Shown here one piece after another: positions 10,061 through 21,613 of a DNA stretch of 64,000 nucleotides; position 1 is the first letter of the stretch; each line of letters starts with the position of its first letter. Position numbers and translations under genes: made by a program. The notes beneath the pieces are model-generated. The model was not told the DNA's origin, ran no database searches, and saw only the letters and a list, made by a program, of their open reading frames with translations. Source of the stretch: Kluyvera genomosp. 3 (lineage in GTDB: Bacteria; Pseudomonadota; Gammaproteobacteria; Enterobacterales; Enterobacteriaceae); NCBI GenBank assembly GCA_002211745.1, contig CP022114.1, positions 1,364,001 to 1,428,000 of the forward strand. The letters are read 5' to 3'.

Positions 10061-10318
10061 TTACTCGAGTTCAGCCATCAGTTTAACCAGATGCTCAACT
10101 GCTTTCTGCTCGTCTTCACCTTCTGCGGACAGGGTGACAACAGTACCCTGAGTCAGGCCCAGAGTTTGCAGTTTGAACAGGCTTTTCGCGCTAGCGCTTT
10201 TGCCGTTGGAAGTCACAGTGATCTCAGAAGTGAAGCCTTTCGCTTCTTTAACAAACTGAGCAGCAGGGCGGGTATGCAGACCGTTCGGAGCGGTAATGGT
10301 AACTTCTTGCTGGAACAT
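10061..10318 (-). CDS. ptsH: Phosphocarrier protein HPr
   Basis: Small PTS phosphocarrier of 85 residues, unbroken and identical in architecture to E. coli HPr. The phosphorylated His15 is in [11 protein letters not shown] and the conserved Ser46 region is [12 protein letters not shown]. It receives phosphate from EI and hands it to sugar-specific IIA domains including Crr. First gene of the ptsHI-crr operon; a ggggaaata ribosome-site region precedes the start. Confidence 0.98.
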   Translation of the reverse strand: MFQQEVTITAPNGLHTRPAAQFVKEAKGFTSEITVTSNGKSASAKSLFKLQTLGLTQGTVVTLSAEGEDEQKAVEHLVKLMAELE

Positions 10319-10560
10319 TATATTTCCCCAACTTATAGGTTTAGTGTTGTGGAACTAAAGTCTAGCCTGGTGGCTACACTTTAGCCTGTATTACTCAATT
10401 CAAGCGACGTCCACAAAATCAGCACTACCATCGGCGACAAACCTTCCGACGCAGACGCTTCTGGCCTTTGACGTTTCGCTTATCATTAAACATTATGCCG
10501 CGAAAGCAGGATTTGAACCAAATCATAAAATCGATTCAGCACAGGAAAAGCTGTAATGAA
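10319..10560 (-). promoter_or_regulatory. ptsHI-crr promoter region
   Basis: Read leftwards, this region closely parallels the E. coli ptsH leader. A distal block contains GGCATAATG (around 10490-10498), resembling the P0 -10 element. A proximal block just upstream of ptsH contains GGCTAGACTTTAG (around 10357-10370), resembling the P1 -10 element. CRP and Cra control is known for the E. coli operon; individual sites were not scored here. Confidence 0.6.
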
Positions 10561-10703
10561 TAATTTCGCGGCTCAAAATAAATATGATGGTTAAATACCA
10601 GACCTACGGAGGTGAAGCAATGCCAGGGGGGGTAAAAGTTTGACGTGCACCACAAAAAAGCACCCAAAAGGGTGCTTTTTTACACAATTTTAACGCGCTG
10701 GCA
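10561..10703. terminator. Terminator after cysK, with adjoining leader
   Basis: The stem agcaccc/gggtgct (10659-10676) with loop aaaa is flanked by A and T runs. It ends the leftward cysK transcript before the ptsH promoter region. Immediately left, at 10610-10643, a strong ribosome site (ggaggtgaa) precedes an 8-codon open frame on the + strand. This is discussed as a finding but not called as a gene. Confidence 0.85.
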
Positions 10704-11675
10704 TTACTGTTGCAGTTCTTTCTCAGTGAAGAGATCTGCGAACAACGCCGTGCTCAAATAGCGTTCACCCGAAGACGGTAGGATAACCACAATATTCTTA
10801 TTGGTAAAGGTTTCATCTTCCTGGAGTTTCAGCGCTGCCGCAACCGCTGCACCGGAAGAGATCCCAGCCAGAATACCTTCTTCTTCCATCAGGCGACGCG
10901 CGGTGGAGATGGCTTCTTCATTCGTAATCGCGACGACTTTATCGATCAGCTTCAGATCGAGGTTGCCCGGGATGAAACCAGCGCCGATCCCCTGGATCTT
11001 ATGCGGGCCTGGCTTCAGCTCTTCACCGGCCAGCGCCTGAGCGATAACCGGGGAGTCGGTAGGTTCAACGGCGACGGAGATCAGATCCGTTTTGCCTTTT
11101 GTGCCTTTAATATAGCGAGACACGCCGGTCAGCGTACCGCCGGTGCCCACGCCTGCAATGAAAACGTCAACCTGTCCGTCGGTATCTTCCCAGATTTCCG
11201 GGCCGGTGGTTTTTTCGTGAATTTCCGGGTTAGCCGGGTTGCTGAACTGTTGCAGCAGCAGATATTTTTCCGGGTTACTGGCGACGATTTCTTCCGCTTT
11301 CTGAATCGCGCCTTTCATCCCTTTCGCGCCTTCAGTCAGCACCAGGTTCGCGCCCAGCGCTTTCAGCAGCTTACGGCGTTCGATACTCATGGTTTCCGGC
11401 ATGGTCAGCGTCAGTTTGTAACCGCGAGCGGCAGCGACATAGGCCAGAGCGATACCGGTGTTACCGCTGGTCGGTTCAACCAGTTCGATACCCGGTTTCA
11501 GTACACCGCGTTTTTCGGCATCCCAAATCATATTGGCACCGATACGGCATTTGACGCTGAAGCTCGGGTTACGTGATTCAACCTTCGCCAGGATGCGCCC
11601 GTTACCGATGCGGTTCAGTCGTACCAGCGGCGTATGACCGATAGTCAGGGAGTTATCTTCAAAAATCTTACTCAT
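10704..11675 (-). CDS. cysK: Cysteine synthase A (O-acetylserine sulfhydrylase A) CysK
   Basis: Main cysteine-forming PLP enzyme, 323 residues as in E. coli and unbroken. The PLP lysine lies in [14 protein letters not shown] (about residue 42). The asparagine/phosphate loops are in [12 protein letters not shown] and [12 protein letters not shown], and the C-terminal pyridine-binding serine is near [11 protein letters not shown]. It combines O-acetylserine with sulfide and binds CysE in the cysteine synthase complex. In E. coli cysK follows cysZ directly; here 2.4 kb with a permease and an AraC regulator separate them. CysB activation is expected from family knowledge. Confidence 0.97.
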   Translation of the reverse strand: MSKIFEDNSLTIGHTPLVRLNRIGNGRILAKVESRNPSFSVKCRIGANMIWDAEKRGVLKPGIELVEPTSGNTGIALAYVAAARGYKLTLTMPETMSIERRKLLKALGANLVLTEGAKGMKGAIQKAEEIVASNPEKYLLLQQFSNPANPEIHEKTTGPEIWEDTDGQVDVFIAGVGTGGTLTGVSRYIKGTKGKTDLISVAVEPTDSPVIAQALAGEELKPGPHKIQGIGAGFIPGNLDLKLIDKVVAITNEEAISTARRLMEEEGILAGISSGAAVAAALKLQEDETFTNKNIVVILPSSGERYLSTALFADLFTEKELQQ

Positions 11676-11843
11676 GGCCTGTCCTTAACTGTATGAAATT
11701 TGGGGTACTGGACCAGCATACCTGCTTAAAGATTCTGCGGAAGTAAGGATTTCGCATATCTATATACTGAAGGGAAATAATGGCAAGCGGGATGGAATAA
11801 GACAAGGTATAAGCCCATCCATGTGGATGAGGCATGATATGCG

Positions 11844-13096
11844 TTAGCCCTGAGTCGCGGAGATCGGCGCTGGCGAGGTGCGGCCATAGCGTCCTTTACC
11901 CAGCACCTGAATGCCGATAAGCGTAATCACCCAGGCAATTACGCCCATCACCAGGTAGGTTTTGGCGAAGCCGTAGCGATCGTAGAGCATTCCGGCAATG
12001 GGGTTGATGAGTGCAATACCTAAGTAGTTAAAGCAGCCGAGCACCATATAAACGGTACCGGTTAAGCGCTTATCGAAATAGAGGGAGAGATATTTAAAGA
12101 TGGATACCAGCAGCAGCGCCATTTCCAGACCGTAGAACGGTTTAATAATGGCAATCATCCACGCGTGGGTCGCCAGTGCGGAAACAATCAGCCGCAGTCC
12201 AATCACAAAACCCGCTAACAAGAGACCGTTGCGCGCGCCGACTTTATTAATCAGCCAGGGAATAGAAAACATAAGAATGAATTCGACGGCGGATTGAACT
12301 GAACCCATATAACCGAGCATCGCGTTACCCTGTTTATGGTCGGCAAAGAAGCTGACAAAATAACGCGGGAACTGCTGTTCGGCGCTCTGCATCATCCAGA
12401 TAATTCCGCCGTAAAAGAGCATCAGGATCCAGAATCCACTTTGGGTAAAGAGCATTTTAACGTCAGTTTTATTGACCGGCGCTTTTTGCCCGGCGTTCAC
12501 CGCCTGCCAGTCGATGCCTTCGCCCTGCGTTTTTAGCATGCCGAGCAGCATAAGCAGCACCACGCAGGCCAGCGATGTGACGCAGAAGTTGTAGCTCGGC
12601 GACAGATTGAACAGCTGCCCGGCAAACAGCGACGCTACCGCCCAGCCCATCGAACCCCACATTCGCACGCGGCCAAACTCAAAAGACCAGGCGCGGCTGT
12701 AGCGGTCGGCGTAGGATTCAAACACCAGCACCCCGCCAGATACGCGAAGGAAAGATACAGTGCGCCAACCAGCATACCGGCAATCAGATTAAAACCGAGC
12801 AGCGGTTGATAGACCCAGATGAAAAAGGGAGCCGCCAGCACCGAAGCGAGGGTCACGATGACCAGCAGGTGTTTGCCGAGGCCGAGCTTATCCATGATAT
12901 AGCCGCAAACGGGCTTCATCGCCAGCGCAAACAGGGCGTTGATTGACAGGACAAAGCCAATCTTTTCACTGTTCAGGCCGACGTTATCGGCCAGCCAGAT
13001 TGCCAGAAAGGACCAGCTGGTGGACCATGCAAAATAGAAAACAAACAGACAGAGGCTTATTCTGATATAAGCCTGCTTATTTATAGTGCTGACCAT
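11844..13096 (-). CDS. LacY-family oligosaccharide:H+ symporter (MFS)
   Basis: Twelve-helix inner-membrane permease of about 418 residues related to LacY, RafB, MelY and CscB. The start at 13096 (MVSTINKQAYIRIS) is chosen because a GGAG sits about nine bases upstream; the alternative at 13111 has none. One G is missing near 12731-12735, and the frame resumes as VLVFESYADRYSR. The substrate-site arginine segment FEFGRVRMWGSMGWA matches LacY Arg144/Trp151. The proton-coupling segment reads K-P-F-Y-G-L-E, so the LacY His322 position is Tyr. It is divergent from an AraC-type gene. No glycosidase is adjacent, so the sugar cannot be named. Confidence 0.85.
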
Positions 13097-13380
13097 ATAA
13101 TTCCACTCCATCGCGAAATGATGGCGCTACGTTAGCCCGAATAAGCGTCGCTGACTTTTATCTGATTGCCACCCTTCGGCCAGCCTGTCGTTTTTATCCT
13201 CAGAAGCTGTGTTGGCCCTCACAGAATGAAAATGACGCTTTTTCAAGCGCTGCCTGAGGACAATAAAACTCAATTTTCAGCCGTGATTTTTAAATTATTT
13301 CCCTTTAAAAATAAGGTGTTTGACAAGTTAATCGCCGGCAGTTTAATTTCGCTACTCTGACGATAGCTCAGGAAATGGCC

Positions 13381-14235
13381 ATGCAAACTTTGCATCAATC
13401 CCGCGTATTCAATCGCCCGGCGATCGTGTTTGCGTGCAATATTGGTTGCCTGGCATCGCTTACCCGAGCACGATCACGATTATCACGAAATACTCTTTTT
13501 GCTCTCCGGGACGATGACCCATATCGTCAACGGCTACCCCTGGTTTATGCGCGCGGGCTCTTTTATGGCGCTGCGCGCCGACGATCGTCACGCTTTTACT
13601 GAAATGCGGGAAACCTGCGTCATTAACCTGTTGCATGTTCCGCTGGGAGAGTTGAACTGGTTTAAAAGTCGTACTGCGCTGCTGTTTGAGGAACCAGAGC
13701 CACAGTTATGGTATATGGCGGTTCCCGAGTGGCTGAAGGTAGTGGGGAGATTAACGCATTTGCCTGCACTGAGATGGGGGAGTGCAACGAGAGTGAGATG
13801 CTGCGTAGCGCGCAGCAGGAAACTTTCCTGTTGCGGCTGCTGAGCCAGTTGCCGGGTTATCGCCAGAAAACGAATGCGAAACTCAGCGTGGAGGAACGGT
13901 TATGCCTTGCGCTTTCATGGATAGAGTGTCACTGGCAGTCCAGAGTAGAGTGGACGACGCTGGCGGAACGTTATTCACTGACGTTACGCACCTTTCAGCG
14001 CCGTTTTAAACAGCGAACCGGGATGACGCCGCAGCAGTATTTAATCGCCCTACGGCTGCGTTACGCCCGATTTTTAATGCAGCAAGACGTTCTCTCGCTG
14101 CGGGATATTGCCGAGTACTGTCACTTCTACGATGCCAGTCACCTGAGCAACTGCCTGAAACAGCAGGCGCTTACTTCCACATCGCGTGTTTATCGCGATA
14201 GCAGTCGACCCACATTGCCGTCGCGCCGCAGATAG
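13381..14235 (+). CDS. AraC-family transcriptional regulator (frames broken)
   Basis: Cupin-type sensor domain followed by a C-terminal double helix-turn-helix. The start at 13381 ([14 protein letters not shown]) is favoured by AGGA about 8 bases upstream. One break falls between 13400 and 13450, before the cupin His motif [17 protein letters not shown], and another near 13735-13755. The HTH region is intact: [21 protein letters not shown] and [21 protein letters not shown]. It is divergent from the LacY-type permease and probably controls it in response to the transported sugar. Its last ~65 bases overlap the 3' end of the convergent cysZ, so the C-terminal tail may be altered relative to homologues. 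Confidence 0.8.
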
Positions 14236-14932
14236 CTACCGGGATGATCACCAGGTTAAGCACCGGAATTAAGGTGAACAGGCTGGTAAGCGCGCCAAAC
14301 TGCATGTTGGTGACCTTACGCGTGCGTAGCGCTTCACGCATGGTTTTAAACGGTACCTTATGGTTATCGAACGGATAGTCACAGTACTGAATCGCCAGCA
14401 TCCACGCGCTGAACAGGAACCACAGCACCGGTGCGACCGTCTGACCAATGCCCGGAATGAAATAGAGCAATAGCAGCACAACGGCGCGCGGCAGATACCA
14501 CGCCAGCTTCTGCCATTCACGTTTCATGATGCGCGGCAGGTCTTTCATAATACCGACAATACCGGTATCCGGCGGAGTTGCGCCGGTTAAGCGCGCTTCC
14601 AACTGCTCGGCCAGCAGGCCATTAAACGGTGCGGCTATCCAGTTGGCGATAGTAGAAAAGAAGTAGCCGAAGACCAGCAAAATCGAAATAACGATAACCG
14701 GCCAAAGCAGATAGCTCAGCCACTGCAGCCAGTCGGGAATACGCCCCATCAGCGAGGGGATCCAGCTCTCCAGCTTGCTGAACAGCCACCAGAAGGCGCC
14801 GCCCATCAGCACAATATTGACCAACAGCGGTAAGATGACGAATCGACGAATGCCCGGCAAGCCGATCAGTTTCCAGCCCTGAGAGAAATAGTAAACGCCG
14901 CTACGTGCGGCAGGGGTGGACGATGAAACCAT
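14171..14932 (-). CDS. cysZ: Sulfate transporter CysZ
   Basis: Inner-membrane sulfate channel of 253 residues, the E. coli length, unbroken. It has four or so hydrophobic segments: [19 protein letters not shown], a long one around the [18 protein letters not shown] stretch, and the conserved [21 protein letters not shown] and [19 protein letters not shown] regions. It supplies sulfate to the assimilation pathway that ends in CysK/CysM. It ends DKHAMWK, and its stop region is overlapped by the converging AraC gene. It is divergent from zipA. Confidence 0.96.
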   Translation of the reverse strand: MVSSSTPAARSGVYYFSQGWKLIGLPGIRRFVILPLLVNIVLMGGAFWWLFSKLESWIPSLMGRIPDWLQWLSYLLWPVIVISILLVFGYFFSTIANWIAAPFNGLLAEQLEARLTGATPPDTGIVGIMKDLPRIMKREWQKLAWYLPRAVVLLLLYFIPGIGQTVAPVLWFLFSAWMLAIQYCDYPFDNHKVPFKTMREALRTRKVTNMQFGALTSLFTLIPVLNLVIIPVAICGATAMWVDCYRDKHAMWK

Positions 14933-15161
14933 GGTCAGATGAAGCTCCTTTGTCTGACTACATTAAAAGACGACACTATATTAGCGAGTTGTTGGACAAT
15001 GACCAGTTAAGAAATGTTCGAAAAACAAGCAAAAAGTACGATTTAATTCATCTTTATGCGGTGAATGTCATGTGTACACTTGCACTTGACGTGATGGGCA
15101 AATACTCTTAGTGAGTAAATGTTTGCCGTGGTGGCAAGGTGTTAGAACAACAGAGAATATA

Positions 15162-16184
15162 ATGATGCAGGATTTGCGTCTGATATTAATCATTGTTGGC
15201 GCGATCGCCATACTCGCTTTACTGGTTCATGGTTTCTGGACGAGCCGTAAAGAACGTTCCTCGATGTTCCGCGATCGCCCAATCAAGCGTATGAAGTCTC
15301 GTGATGCCGACGATGAGTCGGAAGATGACTTTGATGACAATGTTGAAGGCGTGGGTGAAGTTCGTGTCCACAAGGTCAATCACGCCCCTGGGGTTGCCGG
15401 GGAGCATGAAGCACCTCGTCACGCGCCCCAACACCAGTACCAGCCGCCTTACGAGCGTCAGGCGCCTCAGCCTGCGCGCGTGCAGGAGCCGGTACAGCAG
15501 CCGCCCGTGCAACCGCCGCATCAGCCTGCTCAGCACGCGCCGGTTCCACCGCCGCAGCCAGTGCAGCCGCAACAGCCTGTGCGCCCTCCGGTTGTTGAAC
15601 AGCCGCAGCACGCGCCGGTACAGCAACCGCAGCCGGTTGCTCAGCAGCCCGTTGCGCCACAGCCCGCTCAGCCAGTAGAAGCGCCAGCGCCGCAGCCGGT
15701 ACAGCAGCCTGAGCCGGTCGCTCAGCCCGCGCCGGAACCTGCTCAGCCGGTCAAGCCAGAGCGTAAAGAGACGGTGATCGTGATGAACGTATCCGCTCAC
15801 CAGGGCTCGCACATTAACGGTGAGTTGTTGCTCAACAGCATTCAACAGGCCGGATTTAAGTTTGGCGACATGAACATCTTCCACCGCCACCTTAGCCCGG
15901 ATGGAAGCGGCCCGGCATTGTTTAGCCTGGCAAACATGCTCAAACCCGGTACCTTTGATCCGGACAACATGAGCGATATGCAGACCCCTGGCGTGACGAT
16001 TTTCATGCAGGTGCCGGGCTACGGTGATGAGCTGCAAAACTTCAAGTTGATGCTCCAGTCGGCGCAGTACATTGCCGATGAAGTGGGCGGCGTGGTGCTC
16101 GACGATCAGCGTCGTATGATGACCCCGCAAAAGCTGCGCGAGTATCAGGATCGTATTCGCGAAGTGAAAGACGCCAACGCCTGA
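15162..16184 (+). CDS. zipA: Cell division protein ZipA
   Basis: Essential divisome protein that anchors FtsZ to the membrane. It begins [16 protein letters not shown] (N-terminal transmembrane anchor, residues 6-25). A charged stretch ([13 protein letters not shown]) follows, then a long Pro/Gln-rich flexible linker (about residues 85-200), then the globular FtsZ-binding domain (from [11 protein letters not shown] to the C-terminus [21 protein letters not shown]). It has 340 residues, slightly longer than E. coli (328), the difference lying in the linker. An in-frame upstream extension to 15111 is rejected because the family start is MMQDL. A terminator follows, before ligA. Confidence 0.97.
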   Translation: MMQDLRLILIIVGAIAILALLVHGFWTSRKERSSMFRDRPIKRMKSRDADDESEDDFDDNVEGVGEVRVHKVNHAPGVAGEHEAPRHAPQHQYQPPYERQAPQPARVQEPVQQPPVQPPHQPAQHAPVPPPQPVQPQQPVRPPVVEQPQHAPVQQPQPVAQQPVAPQPAQPVEAPAPQPVQQPEPVAQPAPEPAQPVKPERKETVIVMNVSAHQGSHINGELLLNSIQQAGFKFGDMNIFHRHLSPDGSGPALFSLANMLKPGTFDPDNMSDMQTPGVTIFMQVPGYGDELQNFKLMLQSAQYIADEVGGVVLDDQRRMMTPQKLREYQDRIREVKDANA

Positions 16185-16213
16185 TAAGGTTCGTGCGTTT
16201 TCAATCCTTCCTG

Positions 16214-16237
16214 AACCCCGCCTGTCGGGGGTTTTTT
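16214..16237 (+). terminator. Terminator after zipA
   Basis: accccg/cggggg arms around cctgt are followed by a T run, 20 bases upstream of the ligA start. Confidence 0.8.
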
Positions 16238-16245
16238 ATCATTGA

Positions 16246-18267
<2,022 letters not shown>

Positions 18268-18268
18268 G

Positions 18269-18481
18269 GTGGATAAAGCGCAGCTGGTTGAGATTGCTAA
18301 TACCGAGATGCCATTCGGTAAGTATAAAGGCCGACGTTTAATCGACGTTCCGGAAGAGTATCTGCTGTGGTTTGCCCGCAAAGATCAGTTTCCGGCGGGC
18401 CATCTTGGTGAACTGATGCAGCTGACGCTGTTGATTAAAACCGAGGGGTTGAGCCAATTGGTGCAACCCCTCAAGCGCTAA
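18269..18481 (+). CDS. ypeB: DUF3820 family protein YpeB
   Basis: Small cytosolic protein of 70 residues starting at a GTG one base after the ligA stop (read VDKAQLVEIANTEMPFGKYKGRRL). The conserved MPFGKYKGRRLIDVPEEYL and WFARKDQFPAG motifs match the E. coli YpeB family, whose function is unknown. Tight spacing suggests co-transcription and coupled translation with ligA. It converges on yfeH with two bases between stop codons. Confidence 0.88.
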   Translation: MDKAQLVEIANTEMPFGKYKGRRLIDVPEEYLLWFARKDQFPAGHLGELMQLTLLIKTEGLSQLVQPLKR

Positions 18482-18483
18482 CT

Positions 18484-19472
18484 TTACACGCGGGCCTGTT
18501 CTTTGGCCTGCAGTTTTTCCGTCTGCGCTTTATAGCGGCGCGCGAGCACCGCGCAGGTCATCAGCTGAATCTGGTGGAAGATCATCAGCGGCAGCACCAT
18601 CATCCCCAGCACCGACGTCGGGAAGAGAATATTGGCCATCGGGATACCGTTGGCCAGACTCTTTTTCGAACCGCAGAAGACAATCGTGATTTCATCCGCT
18701 TTATTGAAGCCCATCCGCCGAGCGACCACGGTGTTAATCAGGATCACCAGCGCCAGCAGCACGATACTCACAATCACAATAAACAGCAGTGAACCCACGC
18801 CCACTTTATGCCAGATACCGTTGACGACCGCTTCGCTGAAAGCGGAGTAGACCACCAGCAAAATGGAGGTCTGGTCGGTTTTGGCGATCCATTTCTTATG
18901 CTTTGTCACGAAGGCGGCGGTCCACGGGCGGGACAGGTGGCCGAGGACAAACGGCAGCAGCAGTTGCAGCATAATTTTGCCGACCTGCTCAAGGCTGCCG
19001 CCTGCGCCGTGGACGTTCATCACCAGGCCAACCAACAGCGGCGAGAGGAAGATCCCCAGCAGGCTGGAAGCCGAAGCCGAACATACCGCAGCGGCGACGT
19101 TACCGCCGCCAGCGAGGTAAAGGCGATTGCCGACTGCACGGTAGCAGGCAGAATGCACAGATACAGGAAACCGGCATAGAGCTGCGGGTCGACGTTAATG
19201 GGCGCCCACCAGGCAAACAGTACGCCCAGCACCGGAAAGACCACAAAGGTGCTGCACATCACCCACAGATGCAGACGCCAGTGGCTGCCGCCGGCAATAA
19301 TTGACTCACGCGATAATTTGGCGCCGTGCATGAAGAACAGTAGCGCGATGGCGGCGGTGGTCAGGTTTTCGAAAAACGGCACAAAGTCGCCGCGCGCCGG
19401 GAAGAAGGTGGCGAGCAGGACAACGGCGATAAGGGTTAGCGTAAACGGGTCTAAAACGCGAAAAAGTTTCAT
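18484..19472 (-). CDS. yfeH: Bile acid:Na+ symporter family protein YfeH
   Basis: Inner-membrane protein with about ten hydrophobic segments, homologous to E. coli YfeH (SBF-like/BASS family). Its substrate is not established. One base is missing near 19104-19112, between AIAFTSLA and GGNVAAAVCSASASS. Restored length is 329 residues. The conserved FCGSKKSLANGIPMANILF loop is intact. It is divergent from the LysR-type yfeR gene, which may regulate it. Confidence 0.9.
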
Positions 19473-19561
19473 AAAGACTCCTGAAGATCGATGCAGACAT
19501 TTTGCTTTTTTATTTTTGAGAAATAAAATTGATTTATTGCATCCATTGATGAAAAAAACAG

Positions 19562-20488
19562 ATGAATTACTCGCTGCGTCAGTTAAAGGTGTTTGTTACG
19601 GTTGCCCGGGCCAAAAGCTTCAGCCGAGCCGGGGAGATCATTGGCCTCAGCCAGTCGGCGGTGAGTCATAGCGTTAAGGAGCTGGAACATCAGACCGGCG
19701 TGCGTTTGCTCGACCGCACCACGCGTGAGGTGGTGCTGACCGAGGCCGGGCAGCAGCTGGCGCAGCGGCTTGAACGACAGCTGGATGAGTTGCACAGTAC
19801 GCTGCGTGAAGCCGGGCGGATTGGCCAAAAGCTCAGTGGGACAGTGCGAGTAGCGGCAAGCCAGACCATATCCGCACACCTCATTCCGCAGTGTATTGCC
19901 GAGAGCAATCTGCGCTATCCCGAGATTCGCTTTGTGCTGCACGACCGCCCTCAGCAGTGGGTACTGGAAAGTATTCGTCAGGGGGACGTGGATTTTGGCA
20001 TCGTTATCGATCCTGGCGTGGTAGGGGATTTGCAGTGCGAAACGGTACTGTCGGAGCCTTTTTTTCTACTTTGTCGACGCGATCATTCATTTGCGGATTT
20101 GCCGTACGTCAGCTGGCAGGCGCTGCAAGCGGCAAAGCTAGTGCTTCAGGACTACGCCTCAGGCAGCCGAATGTTGATTGATGCCGCGCTGCGCCTGCAC
20201 GATATTGAGGCGGATATTGTGCAGGAGATTGGTCACCCGGCGACGTTGTTCCCGATGGTGACGGCGGGCATTGGGATTAGCATTATTCCCGCGCTGGCAT
20301 TGCCGCTTCCGGAAGGCAGCCCGCTGGTGGTGAAAAGGCTGGCGCCGGGCGTTGAGCGCCAGTTAATGCTGGTACGGCGGAAAAACCGTTCGCTCTCCAC
20401 CGCCGCACAGGCGTTGTGGGATGTGGTGCGCGAACAAAGCCAGCGCCTGATGGATGAACGCCAGCAGGATCCGTTGTATCAGACGTAG
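19562..20488 (+). CDS. yfeR: LysR-type transcriptional regulator YfeR
   Basis: Regulator of 308 residues, the E. coli length, unbroken. The N-terminal winged helix (residues 2-60; [23 protein letters not shown]) is followed by the periplasmic-binding-like effector domain (from [12 protein letters not shown]). It is divergent from yfeH; in the related enteric system YfeR represses yfeH-type genes in response to osmolarity. The 89-base intergenic gap is AT-rich. Its 3' end overlaps the FlxA-like gene by 10 bases. Confidence 0.94.
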   Translation: MNYSLRQLKVFVTVARAKSFSRAGEIIGLSQSAVSHSVKELEHQTGVRLLDRTTREVVLTEAGQQLAQRLERQLDELHSTLREAGRIGQKLSGTVRVAASQTISAHLIPQCIAESNLRYPEIRFVLHDRPQQWVLESIRQGDVDFGIVIDPGVVGDLQCETVLSEPFFLLCRRDHSFADLPYVSWQALQAAKLVLQDYASGSRMLIDAALRLHDIEADIVQEIGHPATLFPMVTAGIGISIIPALALPLPEGSPLVVKRLAPGVERQLMLVRRKNRSLSTAAQALWDVVREQSQRLMDERQQDPLYQT

Positions 20489-20820
20489 ATGTCGATCTGG
20501 TGCTCGTCGCTGGGCTTGTTGACATTGGCGATAGCAGTCACAGAGGCTTCTTGTTTTTCCTGCGCTTTTTCAGCTTGTTGGTTCTGCAGCTGCGCCAGCT
20601 GGGCTTCCAGCATGGTAATTTGCTCCTGAATCATTTCGGCTTGTTTCTGTTTTTCTTCGGCGTTGCCGTTACCGTCGGCGATTTCTTTCAGCTGCTGGGT
20701 GAGTTTGACGATCTGCTGGGTAATGCGCGCCATTTGCGAGGCTGCGTCGTTACCGCTCGGCGCGGCGGTGCTGGTGGTGGTTTTCAGGGCTGGAATAGAG
20801 GTAGAGCTGATAACGGTCAT
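20479..20820 (-). CDS. FlxA-like family protein
   Basis: Protein of 113 residues with a flexible Ser/Thr/Ala-rich N-terminus ([19 protein letters not shown]) and a long Gln/Glu/Lys-rich coiled coil from about 27 to 90 (heptad pattern around [16 protein letters not shown] and [16 protein letters not shown]). This matches the FlxA-like family, named after an E. coli gene transcribed by the flagellar sigma factor. No function is established. Its stop overlaps the end of convergent yfeR. No clear sigma-28 promoter was identified. Confidence 0.72.
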   Translation of the reverse strand: MTVISSTSIPALKTTTSTAAPSGNDAASQMARITQQIVKLTQQLKEIADGNGNAEEKQKQAEMIQEQITMLEAQLAQLQNQQAEKAQEKQEASVTAIANVNKPSDEHQIDIYV

Positions 20821-20938
20821 GGTGTACGCCTTATGCGGGTAAATATAAGGAGTATCGGCAGAATATGGCTGAACTTGAATGGGGGATGTCGCGGCGTCTG
20901 GTGGGGTTACTTAGCTTATCTTTCAAATCGCAGATAGC

Positions 20939-20966
20939 AAAAAGGCGCCTTTAGGGCGCCTTTTTA
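20939..20966 (-). terminator. Terminator of the val-lys tRNA operon
   Basis: The ggcgcc/ggcgcc stem around ttta is flanked by A and T runs, immediately after the 3' end of lysV on the minus strand. Confidence 0.85.
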
Positions 20967-20969
20967 CAT

Positions 20970-21045
20970 TGGTGGGTCGTGCAGGATTCGAACCTGCGAC
21001 CAATTGATTAAAAGTCAACTGCTCTACCAACTGAGCTAACGACCC
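20970..21045 (-). tRNA. lysV: tRNA-Lys (anticodon UUU)
   Basis: A 76-base cloverleaf including the encoded CCA. On the minus strand it begins GGGTCGTTAGCTCAG and has anticodon loop CTTTTAA. It is the last gene of the val-lys cluster, in the same place as E. coli lysV. Confidence 0.97.
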
Positions 21046-21049
21046 GAAG

Positions 21050-21125
21050 TGGTGGGTGATGACGGGATCGAACCGCCGACCCCCTCCTTGTAAGGGAGGT
21101 GCTCTCCCAGCTGAGCTAATCACCC
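21050..21125 (-). tRNA. valY: tRNA-Val (anticodon UAC)
   Basis: A 76-base tRNA with encoded CCA; anticodon loop CTTACAA on the minus strand. Its sequence fits the E. coli valU/X/Y tRNA. Only four bases separate it from lysV. Confidence 0.96.
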
Positions 21126-21171
21126 ACTTCGGTACTTCATTTTGTTGTAAGAAATCCAGCTGGCGAGAAAG

Positions 21172-21246
21172 TGGTGGGTGATGACGGGATCGAACCGCCG
21201 ACCCCTCCTTGTAAGGGAGGTGCTCTCCCAGCTGAGCTAATCACCC
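21172..21246 (-). tRNA. valX: tRNA-Val (anticodon UAC), one base short
   Basis: Same tRNA as valY but 75 bases: the C run at the junction of anticodon stem and variable loop has one base fewer. Given the many single-base losses in this window, a homopolymer deletion is the likely cause. Confidence 0.93.
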
Positions 21247-21292
21247 ACTTCTCAATTTCTTACTCTACACGGCGGAGACTACATAAAGTAGT

Positions 21293-21367
21293 TGGTGGGT
21301 GATGACGGGATCGAACCGCCGACCCCTCCTTGTAAGGGAGGTGCTCTCCCAGCTGAGCTAATCACCC
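21293..21367 (-). tRNA. valU: tRNA-Val (anticodon UAC), one base short
   Basis: First tRNA of the cluster after the promoter. It is identical to the valX copy, with the same one-base-shorter C run (75 bases). Confidence 0.93.
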
Positions 21368-21383
21368 CGCTGTGTGGAGTCGC

Positions 21384-21411
21384 ATTATAGGGAGAGTTGA
21401 AAATGAGTCAA
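21384..21411 (-). promoter_or_regulatory. Sigma-70 promoter of the val-lys tRNA operon
   Basis: On the minus strand TTGACT (-35) and TATAAT (-10) are separated by 16 bases, followed by a GC-containing discriminator and valU a few bases on. The near-consensus elements suit a stable-RNA promoter. Confidence 0.8.
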
Positions 21412-21540
21412 CGCCTTTTCTAAAGAATTTGTTCGTTCGTCGTAAAAATAAACAAAGCGATCGCAAAACGCGCTATGTTGTATGAATTATATGCAAAATC
21501 AGCAAAGCATGCGCTTGCGGTGGGAACAACCGAGTGGGAG

Positions 21541-21549
21541 TGCTAGAAT
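21541..21549 (+). promoter_or_regulatory. Extended -10 element upstream of gltX
   Basis: TGC followed by TAGAAT forms an extended -10 about 65 bases before the gltX ATG. No good -35 is seen at the usual spacing, consistent with extended -10 use. Confidence 0.45.
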
Positions 21550-21613
21550 ATTGCCCACTTGTATTTCCGGGATTTGCCGGTTGTCGGCATCTTTATAAAC
21601 GTAAGGCCATTTC

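Noticed and set aside
14905-15111. 68-codon frame between cysZ and zipA
   Set aside because: It begins inside the cysZ 5' end on the opposite strand and has no conserved counterpart in this well-studied intergenic region.
15480-15770. Repetitive Pro/Gln tract in zipA as a CRISPR or DNA repeat array
   Set aside because: It is the normal low-complexity linker of ZipA. No regular repeat-spacer pattern is present anywhere in the window.
15219-16130. 303-codon Arg/Leu-rich frame antisense to zipA
   Set aside because: The repetitive Pro/Gln codons of the ZipA linker produce Arg/Leu on the opposite strand. No independent support.
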